Below, piece by piece: positions 49,146-57,997 of a stretch of 64,000 bases of DNA (position 1 is the stretch's first letter; each line of letters begins with the position of its first letter). This stretch comes from Methylorubrum populi (GTDB taxonomy: Bacteria > Pseudomonadota > Alphaproteobacteria > Rhizobiales > Beijerinckiaceae), in the NCBI GenBank assembly GCA_036946625.1, contig JAQIIU010000003.1:2390273-2454272 (forward strand), in the 5' to 3' direction. Under the pieces are notes generated by a model. That model was not told the origin of the DNA and ran no database searches. It saw nothing but the letters and a program-made list of their open reading frames with translations. A program made the position numbers and the translations under genes.

Positions 49146-49195
49146 GAGCGTCGTCTTTTCAGACAAGCCGGCAGCCACCTTTCGGGACGAGGCTC
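49146..49195. repeat. Palindromic repeat R2, copy b
   Basis: Arms GAGCGTCGTC/GACGAGGCTC, with AAGCCGGCAGCCACCTTTCG inside, matching the copy at 37746-37791. It begins 12 bp after the ABC ATPase stop. Confidence 0.7.
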
Positions 49196-49320
49196 TTAAG
49201 CGGAAAACCTCTCGGAGCGCGGCAACCTCCGAAAGGCGAGAAAGCCCAAGAAAGCCGTTGAGTGGTTCAGCCGACCTTCCTCGCACGGCGTCTCGACGCG
49301 TGCCGAGGGCGCGGAAAAGC

Positions 49321-49494
49321 TCAGGCGCTCGGCGGTGCGCCGATTCGGGCGCGGAGCCGGGCCCGCAGGTTCTGGTTGGCGGCGCTGCGGTCGGCATCGA
49401 GCGCCCACATCAGGCGCAGGAGCCGGCTGATCGGCAGGGCCCGGTCCTCGATCGCTTCGGCAACCTGCTGCTGGAGGGATTTCGAGGTCGTCAT
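49321..49494 (-). CDS. Small helical protein of unknown function
   Basis: 57 aa: MTTSKSLQQQVAEAIEDRAL, then LPISRLLRLMWALDADRSAA and a basic end. Predicted to be helical and soluble. The frame is open to an ATG at 49527. Composition and codon use look coding; I do not recognise the family. Confidence 0.55.
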   Translation of the reverse strand: MTTSKSLQQQVAEAIEDRALPISRLLRLMWALDADRSAANQNLRARLRARIGAPPSA

Positions 49495-49663
49495 CACCGT
49501 CTCGGCCGTGCTCTGCATGGATCGCATCCGGAAGCGGGCTCGCCCCCGCGGGGCGCGCTCTTAAACGGTTCCAAATCGCGACGCCATAGGTTTGCCGGCT
49601 CGCGGTTAGCGGCTCCCTCAAGCGGCGGATCGACAGCCCACGGGTTTTCGACGCCCGCTCCCC

Positions 49664-50335
49664 TCATGCGAGCGGCGAGCGGCCGTAGCCGTCGAGCAGA
49701 TCCTGCGGATCGCGGTAGATCGCGACGCAGCCGGCCGCCGACAGCTCGGCCTCGGGGAAGCCGCCGCACAGGACGCCGATGGTGGAAAGCCCAGCGCGTG
49801 CAGCGGCTTGCGCGTCATAGGGCGTATCGCCGACCATCATCGCCGCCTCCCTGGGAATGCCGGAGAGCTTCTCCAGCACCGCCTCGAAGATGTCGGGATG
49901 CGGCTTCGAACGGTCGGCGGCGTCGGAGGTGGTCACCACGTCGACGAGACCGGCGATGCCGAGGATCCTTTGGTACTTCTCCACTTCGTCGGCCTTGCCC
50001 GAGGAGGCCAGCGCGACAATCTGGCCTGCATCGCGCACATGGCTCAACAGCGCCTGCACGCCGGAAAACGGCTCAGCCTGCGCCAGATAGGCCCGCTTGA
50101 ACAGGTCGGAGCGGTAGGATTCGATCGCTTCGCCCTCCCGGGCGAGCCGCGCCGCGTCCACGAAGACGGGCAGAAGCTGGTCGCCGCCCTTGCCGATCTG
50201 GCGGCGAACGTCCGCCTCCTGCACACGAATCCCGAAATGCGCGAAGGCCTCGGCCCAGGCGCGGGCGTGCAGGTCGACGCTGTCGAGGAGGGTGCCGTCG
50301 ATGTCGAACACGACGGCCCTGATGCGGGCGCTCAT
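49664..50335 (-). CDS. HAD-superfamily phosphatase (Gph/beta-phosphoglucomutase-like)
   Basis: 223 aa. All four HAD motifs are visible: VFDIDGTLLDSVD (nucleophile Asp, then Asp), LASSGK (Ser), the Lys in RSKPHPDIFE, and MMVGDTPYDAQAA (acidic pair). The helical cap lies between residues 15 and 85. Substrate could be phosphoglycolate or a sugar phosphate. It is followed 15 bp later by a small exported protein on the same strand running in from upstream. Confidence 0.88.
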   Translation of the reverse strand: MSARIRAVVFDIDGTLLDSVDLHARAWAEAFAHFGIRVQEADVRRQIGKGGDQLLPVFVDAARLAREGEAIESYRSDLFKRAYLAQAEPFSGVQALLSHVRDAGQIVALASSGKADEVEKYQRILGIAGLVDVVTTSDAADRSKPHPDIFEAVLEKLSGIPREAAMMVGDTPYDAQAAARAGLSTIGVLCGGFPEAELSAAGCVAIYRDPQDLLDGYGRSPLA

Positions 50336-50350
50336 CCGAAAAGCCGGCGC

Positions 50351-50644
50351 TCAGCGCGGAAAGATCCGAAGGCCGTCGTCCGGCAGGAGGTTGCGGGCCG
50401 GACCGCCGGTCTGCTGGCCGCGGCCCTGCTGGTAGTAGGGCAGTTCGGGCCGCCGGTCGTTGCCGCTGCCGGAATCGTATTCCCAGGGCGCATTCCAGGG
50501 CGCCCGGCCGCCGACCGCCGGGACCGCGGGCGCGGCGTCGAACGCCGCGTCGCCACGCCCGGGCCCGGCCGCGGCGGGCAGAATCGCCAGGGTCGCCGCG
50601 CCGAGCAGCGCGACCGCAACACTCCGTCCGATCAGCGCCTGCAT
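50351..50644 (-). CDS. Small exported protein of unknown function
   Basis: 97 aa. Signal peptide MQALIGRSVAVALLGAATLA, then a short Pro/Gly/Tyr-rich mature part (PWNAPWEYDSGSGNDRRPEL) ending LLPDDGLRIFPR. No domain recognised. Its stop is 15 bp before the start of the HAD phosphatase gene, suggesting co-transcription. Confidence 0.7.
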   Translation of the reverse strand: MQALIGRSVAVALLGAATLAILPAAAGPGRGDAAFDAAPAVPAVGGRAPWNAPWEYDSGSGNDRRPELPYYQQGRGQQTGGPARNLLPDDGLRIFPR

Positions 50645-50770
50645 CGCGAAGTCCGTCCCCGGTCCGTGAGATCGCCGCCGCGCGTCGCGGGGCGTGCGAT
50701 GGGCAACGGCCGGGCCTGCCCCGCGTTCCCCGCGGCCGTTCGTGTGCGCGAAAAGCCTCCCCGAAAAGCG

Positions 50771-50802
50771 AAAAGCCCGCCGGCCCCGAGGGGCGGCGGG
50801 CT
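50771..50802 (-). terminator. Terminator after the DUF2934 gene
   Basis: On the minus strand a 13-bp GC stem with one bulge (AGCCCGCCGCCCC arms), followed by TTTTCGCTTTTC. Confidence 0.75.
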
Positions 50803-50828
50803 CTCGAACCGCATCGGCCTGAAGGTTT

Positions 50829-51233
50829 TCAGTGCAGGACGGCGGCCTCGGCCCCGGCGCGGGCCTTGGCGCGGCGCGCGGCCGGCTTCTCCGCGGATTT
50901 CGCGGAGACCTTGGCAGGAGCCTTCGCCGACTTGGCAACCTTGGCAGCCTTGGCGACGCCCGCCAGCACCTCGGCCGGCGCCTTCACGGCAACCGTTTTC
51001 GCCGCGGCCTTGGCTTCCACGGTGGTCTTGGCCACGGTGGTCTTGGCACGGTCGGCCCGCGGCTTGGCGGCCTCGGCCGGCGCGGCGTCCGCCCTGGCCT
51101 CGACCGTCACGCCGGTCCGGCGCAGCTCGGCCTCGGCCTGCAGCCAGTGGGCCTCGGCCCGGCCGAACACCCGGCCCTCGCCCTCCCAGATGTAGTAGGC
51201 GCGCTCGCGCACGCTCGTCTCGCACAGCACCAT
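50829..51233 (-). CDS. DUF2934 protein with histone H1-like Ala/Lys tail
   Basis: 134 aa. Residues 8-36 (RERAYYIWEGEGRVFGRAEA, HWLQAEAEL) are a DUF2934 domain, common in Rhizobiales and of unknown function. Residues 45-130 are almost only Ala, Lys, Val and Pro (KTTVAKTTVEAKAAAKT), like bacterial H1-type DNA-binding tails. Nucleic-acid binding is an inference from composition. Confidence 0.78.
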   Translation of the reverse strand: MVLCETSVRERAYYIWEGEGRVFGRAEAHWLQAEAELRRTGVTVEARADAAPAEAAKPRADRAKTTVAKTTVEAKAAAKTVAVKAPAEVLAGVAKAAKVAKSAKAPAKVSAKSAEKPAARRAKARAGAEAAVLH

Positions 51234-51295
51234 GAAGCTCTCCTGAAATCGTCCGACCCGAGCCCGAACGATGGAAGCCGATGGTTAAGGTACGG

Positions 51296-51568
51296 TTAAC
51301 CGCGTTTCGCACCGCGGGAGAGACGGCGCTGGTTCGCCCGGACCTTGCGACGGTAGCCGGCCACCACCGTGCCGTGCGAGGCGCCGGTGGCGAACTGCAT
51401 CGCCGCCTCGCCGGCGGCGAACACCTTCTCGCTGACCATGCGCTGCGCCTCCAGATGGGCGGCGCTGCCGCCGGTCGCGAGCTTGGCCATCCGCAGGGCG
51501 ATCACCGACTGCGCCTCGAAGGCGAGCATGGTCGTGTCGAGGCCGAGCTTCCACCACGATGCGAACAT
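51296..51568 (-). CDS. Phasin-like small helical protein
   Basis: 90 aa: MFASWWKLGLDTTMLAFEAQ, SVIALRMAKLATGG, then SEKVFAAGEAAMQFATG and a basic tail. Amphipathic helices and spacing resemble short phasin-related proteins of Rhizobiales, but the match is by eye only. ATG 51568 chosen; the frame is open to 51640. Confidence 0.6.
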   Translation of the reverse strand: MFASWWKLGLDTTMLAFEAQSVIALRMAKLATGGSAAHLEAQRMVSEKVFAAGEAAMQFATGASHGTVVAGYRRKVRANQRRLSRGAKRG

Positions 51569-51694
51569 CGAATCTTCCCAAGCCGTCCCGAGACATCGTT
51601 TCCGAGCGCGACGGCCGCCTTCGGGAACGATACGCATCACAATACGAGGATCGAGGCCGCTCCCGTTCGCCCGGCGAACGGGAGCGGCCCGAAC

Positions 51695-52093
51695 TCAATC
51701 GAAACTGCGGCCCTTGGCGGCGGAGCCGCCGAGGCTGATCTTGACCTTCTTCGGCGGGGCCGCCTGGGCGCCCCGGCCGGCGGGAACCTCGACCTCGGGG
51801 GCGGCCTGGGCGGGTTTGAGCCGCGACTGGCCGTAGATCACCGCGCCGATCTCGCCCACCGCCCGGATCAGGTCGTCGCGCTCGCAGGCGCGGGCCACCT
51901 TCAGGCCGAGCTGGTGCATGTGGCTCTTGCCGTAGAGATAGGCCGCGAGCTTGGCCCGCGTCAGCGCCGGGATCGTCTCCAGGATATAGGGCAGGTCGTA
52001 CTCGTCGGCACGGTAGACCGCGCCGAGTTGTTCGAGGGAGACCGGGCATTCCGGATCGACGGTCGCGCCGGTGGTCGGATGGGCCTGGGTCAT
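51695..52093 (-). CDS. Hypothetical protein
   Basis: 132 aa. N-terminal helical part (SLEQLGAVYRADEYDLPYIL, TRAKLAAYLYGKSHMHQLGL) and a Pro/Ala/Gly-rich tail with KKVKISLGG. No signal peptide, no domain recognised. Its ATG overlaps the stop of the preceding gene (ATGA), so they are coupled. Confidence 0.65.
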   Translation of the reverse strand: MTQAHPTTGATVDPECPVSLEQLGAVYRADEYDLPYILETIPALTRAKLAAYLYGKSHMHQLGLKVARACERDDLIRAVGEIGAVIYGQSRLKPAQAAPEVEVPAGRGAQAAPPKKVKISLGGSAAKGRSFD

Positions 52094-52521
52094 GGATCAC
52101 CTGCTGTCGGTGCGAAGGGTGAGGGGACGGGCGGAGGCGTGTCGGAGCCCGGGGCTTCCGCCACGGACGAGGGCATGAACGCGCGCAACGTGGAACGCGG
52201 GGCGAGACATCCGGCGCAGACCGAGGCGATCGCGATCCGGGCGCGCCGGTCGCTGCGCTCCCACACGGATTCTTCGCGCGGGGGCGCATCGGCGGCGGGC
52301 CCGGATGCCGGCCCGGATGTCGGCCCTTGCGCGGCGGCCCCGTCGAGCGGGGCCTCCGGGTTCGAGCGGATTCGCAGGTAGAGCGGTTGCTCGGCCCGGA
52401 CAGCGGGGACAGGCCCGCAGAGGCTCGCGAACAGGGCGGCGCAGAGAAGCGTCCGCCTGCGCCCGCCCCGATCGACCGGGGCCATCCGCCGTGCGGTGCG
52501 GACTGTCGTGCCGGGTGTCAT
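52090..52521 (-). CDS. Hypothetical exported protein
   Basis: 143 aa. Hydrophobic segment RRTLLCAALFASLCGPVPAV after a basic N-terminus, then a low-complexity Pro/Ala/Ser region with two cysteines (SVCAGCLAPRS). Likely secreted or periplasmic. Overlaps the next gene by 4 bp. Unknown function. Confidence 0.55.
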   Translation of the reverse strand: MTPGTTVRTARRMAPVDRGGRRRTLLCAALFASLCGPVPAVRAEQPLYLRIRSNPEAPLDGAAAQGPTSGPASGPAADAPPREESVWERSDRRARIAIASVCAGCLAPRSTLRAFMPSSVAEAPGSDTPPPVPSPFAPTAGDP

Positions 52522-52647
52522 GCGGATGCCGGGTCTCGCCGTGGCGGTTGCGGGCGCCGGCGCGCGGGCCCCGTGCCGGCAGGATCGGCCAGGATGGTAA
52601 GCGAGACCTTAACCGCGGCCGTCGCCCGAGGCGAGGCGCCCGACGCG

Positions 52648-52676
52648 AAAAAGCCCGGCGCGCGGCCGGGCTTTTC
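52648..52676 (-). terminator. Terminator after the Omp25-like gene
   Basis: 11-bp perfect stem AAAAGCCCGGC/GCCGGGCTTTT with a 5-nt loop, flanked by A-run and T-run, so it can stop transcription from both sides. It lies 46 nt after the Omp stop. Confidence 0.88.
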
Positions 52677-52721
52677 CGAGGACGACCGGCCGTCCGATGA
52701 GGGACTGCCGGCTGTTCGGTC

Positions 52722-53588
52722 TCAGTACGAGCCGAACTTGTAGTTCAGGCCGGCGCGGACGACGGCGAACTCGGTGTCGCGCACCTGCTGGCCGCCGCTG
52801 ACGAGCACGACGCCCGGGCTGGTCACGGTGACCGTGCGGCCCTGGTTGTCCACCGCGAAGGCGCCACGGCCGCCGGTGCCGCGGTCGAGGTTCACGTAGA
52901 GACCTTCGACCTTCAGGGTCACGGCCGAGGACTTGAAGAAGTTCAGGAACGAGTCGGTCGGGAGAGCGTACTCGATACCGCCGCCCGCGGCCCAGCCGGT
53001 CTGGAAGTCGTCGCTCGACACGCCGGTGCCGAAGTCGCGGCCGCCGCCGGAGCCGTAGGCGAAGCCGCCGGTGCCGTACACGAGGGTGCGGTCGAAGGCG
53101 TAGCCGAGGCGGCCGCGGACGGTGCCGAAGAAGTCGAGGCCCGAGAGACCGGCCGGGTTGAACACCTGCTGGGCGGCCAGCGGGCTGGTCGTCAGGAAGC
53201 GGTTCCGGCTACGGCCGAAATCGGCGTACTGGGCGTCGGCCTCGACACCGATCACGAAGCCCGAGCCCGGGGTGAACTGGTAGTTGTAGCCGATCTGGCC
53301 GCCGCCGACGAAGCCCTCGTTGGCCTCGCGGTTGTTGAAGGCCACCACGGCCGTGGTGCCGGCGGGGACGAGGAGCGAGGCCGGGCCGACGCCGAGCACG
53401 GTCGGGGCACGGTCGTCCTGGGTGCCGAAGCCGTAACCGGCGTTGAAACCGGCATAGAAGCCCGTCCAGGTGAAGACCGGCACCGGCTGGAACACCGGCG
53501 GGGGCGCCGCGCGGCGGGGCAGGTCGGCGGCCGAGGCGGCGACCGTGGCGGCAACGAGCGCGCTCGAAGCGAGAAGCAGGCTTTTCAT
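52722..53588 (-). CDS. Omp25/RopB-like outer-membrane beta-barrel protein
   Basis: 288 aa. Signal peptide MKSLLLASSALVAATVAASA|ADLPRR, the usual ADLP start of the mature protein, then FTWTGFYAGFNAGYGFGTQD, a hallmark of this Rhizobiales porin family. Strands end with RAGLNYKFGSY. Eight-stranded barrel; roles in envelope integrity. ATG 53588 chosen, as the signal peptide starts there. Confidence 0.92.
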   Translation of the reverse strand: MKSLLLASSALVAATVAASAADLPRRAAPPPVFQPVPVFTWTGFYAGFNAGYGFGTQDDRAPTVLGVGPASLLVPAGTTAVVAFNNREANEGFVGGGQIGYNYQFTPGSGFVIGVEADAQYADFGRSRNRFLTTSPLAAQQVFNPAGLSGLDFFGTVRGRLGYAFDRTLVYGTGGFAYGSGGGRDFGTGVSSDDFQTGWAAGGGIEYALPTDSFLNFFKSSAVTLKVEGLYVNLDRGTGGRGAFAVDNQGRTVTVTSPGVVLVSGGQQVRDTEFAVVRAGLNYKFGSY

Positions 53589-53979
53589 CGTGTCGTGTCC
53601 TGGTTTGGCGGGAGCCGGTGCTTGTGTGAAGTGGTCCGGGGGATCTCCCCGGTATCCGTCGCCCTCCTGCGATGAAGCGATGAATGCACCCGAACCCGTC
53701 AACGAAAGGTGAAGCTTACCCGGCCGTGAGCGTCCGCCCCGGCCCGATGTGCCGTTGCGCACATCGGCGGCTCGCCCTGTCGAAAACCGGCAACAGTCAA
53801 ACGTTCGGACGAAACCTAACGCCGATACGGTTAACGGAACCCTGCGGCGCCTGGGCAGGTCCTTGGGGCGAGTCCTTGGGGCAGGTCCTCGGGCAAGTCC
53901 GCATTAACCCTGTCCGGGCGATGCTGGCCCCTGCCGGCACTCCGCTTCCGGGAGCGGCCGGGCGGACGGATGCGCGCCC
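53589..53979. promoter_or_regulatory. Omp promoter region with 13-bp tandem repeats
   Basis: 391 bp between divergent genes. It contains 3.6 tandem copies of GGCAGGTCCTTGG-like 13-mers at 53854-53900. Two GTTAAC/ATTAACC-type AT-rich spots flank the array. No ORF is convincing. I cannot place promoter boxes with confidence. Confidence 0.5.
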
Positions 53980-54225
53980 ATGTCCCTCGATTCCGGCTCC
54001 TCCAGACCGCGCGGTCCCCTCGCCTGGTCGATCAAGGTGACACTGGTCCTCGGCCTCGCCGCCACGGCGCTCGCCCACCACGCCGCCAAGCCGACCGACC
54101 CGCACCGGCGCTCGGCCCGCCTGCCCGGCGACCCGGAGGTGACCGGCTCGATCGGCCCCCGGGCGCAGGCGACGCGGCTCGACCCATGCGCGCTGGGAGC
54201 GCCCCTGCGCGCGGGCGTGCGGTAA
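53980..54225 (+). CDS. Small single-pass membrane protein, unknown
   Basis: 81 aa: MSLDSGSSRPRGPLAWSIKV, one hydrophobic helix (SIKVTLVLGLAATALAHHAA), then a polar tail with DPEVTGSIGPRAQATRLDP. The VTGSIGP-type motif is frequent in small Rhizobiales exported proteins. No recognised domain. Confidence 0.5.
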   Translation: MSLDSGSSRPRGPLAWSIKVTLVLGLAATALAHHAAKPTDPHRRSARLPGDPEVTGSIGPRAQATRLDPCALGAPLRAGVR

Positions 54226-54485
54226 CTGACGGCACCGGTCCCCGCCGGGCGAATAACAGCGTTGCGGACGCGCGCAGGATGTCCACGGGTGCAGCCGTGC
54301 CTTCCCGATGCCCGCGAAGGCCTCAGGCCGCCGCAGTCGATTGACAAGCAGGCACAGGGGTCTAAGTGTCGCGCGCGTTCGGACGCGTGACGGCGTACCG
54401 CGCACGGCTCTCGCGATCAGCCGCCGGCGCGAGTTCTGAGCCCCCGATCGGCCCATCCCACGCGCACAATGGTTTTTCCGACCCG

Positions 54486-55979
54486 ATGTCTTTTGCCGAT
54501 CTTGGACTGAGCGACAAGGTTCTCCAGGCCGTGTCCGCGGCCGGCTACACCGAGCCGACGCCGATCCAGGCCCAGGCGATCCCGCACGTGCTCGCCCGGC
54601 GCGACGTGCTCGGCATCGCCCAGACCGGAACCGGCAAGACCGCCGCCTTCACCCTGCCGATGCTGACCATGCTGGAGTCGGGCCGCGCCCGGGCCCGCAT
54701 GCCGCGCACCCTGATCCTCGAACCGACCCGCGAACTCGCCGCGCAGGTCGAGGAGAATTTCGAGCGCTACGGCACCAACCACAAGCTCAACGTGGCGCTG
54801 ATCATCGGCGGCGTCTCCTTCGCCGACCAGGACGCCAAGCTCACCCGCGGCACCGACGTGCTGATCGCCACGCCGGGGCGCCTGCTCGACCATTTCGAGC
54901 GCGGCAAGCTGCTGCTGACCGGCGTCGAGCTCCTCGTCATCGACGAGGCCGACCGGATGCTCGACATGGGCTTCATCCCCGACATCGAGCGCATCGTGAA
55001 GATGGTGCCGTTCACGCGCCAGACGCTGTTCTTCTCCGCGACCATGCCGCCGGAGATCGAGCGGCTGGCGGACATGTTCCTCTCGAACCCGCAGCGGGTC
55101 GAGGTCGCCCGCCCCTCCTCCACCGCCACGACCATCGAGCAGCGCCTCGTGGCCACGGGCGCGGAGGGCCACGAGAAGCGCAGGATCCTGCGCCACCTCA
55201 TCCGCTCGGCGGATGCGTTGAAGAACGGCATCATCTTCTGCAACCGCAAGCGCGACGTGGCCCAGCTCCAGCGCTCGCTGACCAGCCACGGCTTCAACGC
55301 GGCGGCGCTGCACGGCGACATGGACCAGCGCGCCCGCATGGCCGCCCTCGACGGCTTCCGCACCGGCGAGACGCCGCTGCTGGTGGCCTCCGACGTCGCC
55401 GCCCGCGGCCTCGACATCCCGGCGGTGAGCCACGTCTTCAACTTCGACGTGCCGCACCACCCCGAAGACTACGTCCACCGGATCGGCCGCACCGGCCGCG
55501 CCGGCCGCGCCGGTCACGCCTTCACCCTGGCGAGCCGCGCCGACGAGCGCTCGCTCTCGGCGATCGAGAGCCTGATCGGCCGGCCGATCGAATGGCTCGA
55601 CGGCGGCCTCGCGACCCTGCCCGAGGACGCGGAGGGCGACGAGCCGCGCCGCCGCCGCGGCAGCCGCCGGGCCAAAGGGCCCGAGAAGGGCGGCGACCAC
55701 GAGAGCGACCGGGGCGGTGAGAGGGCGGGCGAGGGCCGCTCCCGCGGCGGGCGCCGCCCGGCCGCCGAGCGCGGCCGCGGCGAGGATGCGCGGCGCGATC
55801 CGGTCCGCGAGCCGGAGCCGGTCCCGCCCGTGCGCGAGGCCGCCCGCGGCGTCTCCGAGCGCCCGCGCGGCGAGCGGCGCCCCTCCCGCCGGGACGAGGA
55901 CGACGACACGCCGGTCGGCCTCGGCTCGCACGTACCGGCCTTCCTGCTGAAACCGACCGGGTTCGGGAAGAGCAAGTAG
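54486..55979 (+). CDS. rhlE: DEAD-box RNA helicase (RhlE type)
   Basis: 497 aa. Q motif GYTEPTPIQ, motif I AQTGTGKT, Ia PTRELA, II DEAD in LLVIDEADRMLDMGF, III SAT, and VI HRIGRTGRAGR all intact. The C-terminal 120 residues are Arg/Gly/Glu-rich and likely bind RNA. Functions in ribosome assembly and RNA decay. ATG at 54486 (MSFADLGLSDKVLQA) is chosen; the open frame upstream is not family-like. Confidence 0.94.
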   Translation: MSFADLGLSDKVLQAVSAAGYTEPTPIQAQAIPHVLARRDVLGIAQTGTGKTAAFTLPMLTMLESGRARARMPRTLILEPTRELAAQVEENFERYGTNHKLNVALIIGGVSFADQDAKLTRGTDVLIATPGRLLDHFERGKLLLTGVELLVIDEADRMLDMGFIPDIERIVKMVPFTRQTLFFSATMPPEIERLADMFLSNPQRVEVARPSSTATTIEQRLVATGAEGHEKRRILRHLIRSADALKNGIIFCNRKRDVAQLQRSLTSHGFNAAALHGDMDQRARMAALDGFRTGETPLLVASDVAARGLDIPAVSHVFNFDVPHHPEDYVHRIGRTGRAGRAGHAFTLASRADERSLSAIESLIGRPIEWLDGGLATLPEDAEGDEPRRRRGSRRAKGPEKGGDHESDRGGERAGEGRSRGGRRPAAERGRGEDARRDPVREPEPVPPVREAARGVSERPRGERRPSRRDEDDDTPVGLGSHVPAFLLKPTGFGKSK

Positions 55980-56139
55980 CGGCAGGTTCGCGGATTCAGC
56001 CGCGGGTTGCGACGGGGATCGGCGGACGGCGCTTTCCGGCATCTTCTTAACGTCCTGGCGAGGTTCTGGAGCGACACTCCGGGCGCCGGATCAGATTTCG
56101 AGGGCGCCGCGCCCCGTCCGGAGGAGTCCACGTCACCGG

Positions 56140-57213
56140 ATGAGCCACGGCCCCGATCCCGACCGTGAACGCAGCCTCGTCCTCGCGCAACGCAGCTTCG
56201 AGTTGATGCGCGACTACTGCACCTGCGCCACCCCGCGCGCCTACGCCGTGTGGTATCTCTACGTGGCCGGCACGCAGCCGCTGATGAACGACGCGATCAA
56301 GCGGCTCACCACGCAGCACGGCACGCTGACGAGCGCCGACATCGAGCAACTGCACGACACCTACATCGACCGGCGCCGCCTCGCGGTCGAGGTGGACCGG
56401 ATGAATTCCAGCCTGATCGCCGAGGTCGAGGGCATCATGGAGATGATCGAGGTTTCGATCCGCTCCACCGCACAGTACGGCGAGTCGCTCCAGGCCCTGA
56501 CCCACGACATCGCCAACACGGCGACCAGCCGGACGAGGCTGCGCGAGATCGTCACCACGATCATCGCCAACACCCGCGACGTGACCGCCAACAACCGCAC
56601 CCTCGAAGCGCGGATGCGCGAGAGCCGCAGCGAGATCGAGACGCTGCGCGAGACGCTGGAGGCGGCGCGCCTGGAGAGCCTGACCGACGCGCTGACGGGA
56701 TTGGGCAACCGCAAGAGCTTCGAGGAGGCCCTGCGCCGGACCGTCGGCGTGCCGTCGGCCCCCGGGCGCGGCGGCCGGCCGACCAGCCTGATCGTCCTCG
56801 ACATCGATTTCTTCAAGCGCTTCAACGACCTCTACGGCCACCTGACCGGCGATCAGGTGCTGCGCCTCGTCGCGATCGTGATGCGCGAGCATGTGGGCCA
56901 CGAGAACGCCACCCTCGCCCGCTTCGGCGGCGAGGAGTTCGGCATCGTCCTGCCGGAGACGGTCGGAACGGAAGCCCGCGTCATCGCCGAGCGGGTGCGC
57001 ACCGGCGTGACAGGCCGCGAACTGGTGAAGCGCTCGACGGGCGAGTCGCTCGGCAAGGTCACCGTCTCGCTCGGGGTCGCGACCCAGCGCGAGGACGACA
57101 ACGCCGTCTCGCTGCTGGAGCGGGCGGATGCCTGCCTGTTCGCCGCCAAGCGCGCCGGCCGCAACCGCACCCTCGACGAGACCGAGGTCGCCGGCTTGCG
57201 CGACGTGGCGTGA
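56140..57213 (+). CDS. Diguanylate cyclase (GGDEF)
   Basis: 357 aa, soluble. The N-terminal about 170 residues form a long helical sensor without recognised domain, followed by a GGDEF domain with LTDALTGLGNRKSFEEAL, DIDFFKRFND and ARFGGEEFGIVLPE. The active site is intact. The inhibitory RxxD site expected just upstream reads HENA, so feedback inhibition by c-di-GMP is probably absent. Confidence 0.9.
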   Translation: MSHGPDPDRERSLVLAQRSFELMRDYCTCATPRAYAVWYLYVAGTQPLMNDAIKRLTTQHGTLTSADIEQLHDTYIDRRRLAVEVDRMNSSLIAEVEGIMEMIEVSIRSTAQYGESLQALTHDIANTATSRTRLREIVTTIIANTRDVTANNRTLEARMRESRSEIETLRETLEAARLESLTDALTGLGNRKSFEEALRRTVGVPSAPGRGGRPTSLIVLDIDFFKRFNDLYGHLTGDQVLRLVAIVMREHVGHENATLARFGGEEFGIVLPETVGTEARVIAERVRTGVTGRELVKRSTGESLGKVTVSLGVATQREDDNAVSLLERADACLFAAKRAGRNRTLDETEVAGLRDVA

Positions 57214-57260
57214 GGCGGGCCGGCTCCGTCGTCGCCGGAGCGAAGCGTTCCGGCACCCGC

Positions 57261-57322
57261 GACCTTTTCGGACATCACGGCGCACTGGATTGCTTGCGCC
57301 GAGCCTCGCAACGACGGAGAGG
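57261..57322. repeat. Interspersed repeat R1, copy d (partial)
   Basis: Partial copy: ACCTTTTCGGACATC, GCGCACTGGATTGCTTGCGC and CGAGCCTCGCAACGACGGAG. It is closest to the right half at 16680-16747. Confidence 0.55.
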
Positions 57323-57460
57323 CAGACCAGAACCGTCCGCGAGGCGTCAGGCAAAGCCATCTTAAGGGCGCGACGGCGCCGGGAGGGACCATTTCAGGGC
57401 TGCCCGACATCGTTCGCCCGCCGTATCGGTCTCGCCTAATGACGGGCGGCGGACTTCCGA

Positions 57461-57841
57461 TCAGGCCGGGGCGCCGGCCGCCAGGCGGTCGGGATTCGCC
57501 GGCGTGATCGCCACGGACTCACCGCAGCCGCAGGCCGAGGTCTGGTTCGGGTTGTTGAACACGAACTGGGACGACAGCTTGGTCGTCCGGAAATCCATCT
57601 CGGTGCCGAGCAGGAACAGCACCGCCTTCGGATCGATGAACACGGTCACGCCCCGGTCCTCGATCACGTCCTCGCCGGCTTTCCGCGCCTCGGCATATTC
57701 CATCGTGTAGGACATGCCGGCGCAGCCGCCGTTCTTCACGCCGACGCGCAAGCCGGCGATCGGCCTCTCCGCATCGGCCATGATCGCCTTGATCCGATCC
57801 GCCGCCCGGTCGGTCAGCGTGATCACCTTGAAACCTGACAT
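57461..57841 (-). CDS. sufA: Iron-sulfur assembly A-type carrier
   Basis: 126 aa HesB/IscA-family protein that carries Fe-S clusters to targets. The three conserved Cys are in NGGCAGMSY and SACGCGES. N-terminal ITLTDRAADRIKAIMADA is typical. It ends the suf gene set but is separated from sufT by a Uma2 gene on the opposite strand, so it likely has its own promoter within 57842-57997. Confidence 0.92.
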   Translation of the reverse strand: MSGFKVITLTDRAADRIKAIMADAERPIAGLRVGVKNGGCAGMSYTMEYAEARKAGEDVIEDRGVTVFIDPKAVLFLLGTEMDFRTTKLSSQFVFNNPNQTSACGCGESVAITPANPDRLAAGAPA

Positions 57842-57997
57842 CGTCGTCTCTCTCCTGCGGCCGGGTTCAAGGCCCGGGCGGGTGAGTCTTTTTCGGGTCT
57901 CGAAGAGATAAGCACTCCCGGGGCGGGGGTCCACTGCGAGACCCGATGCGCCGAGTGATTGCAGCCGTGCTATGCTGAATCGGTGACGGAGGGTGCG

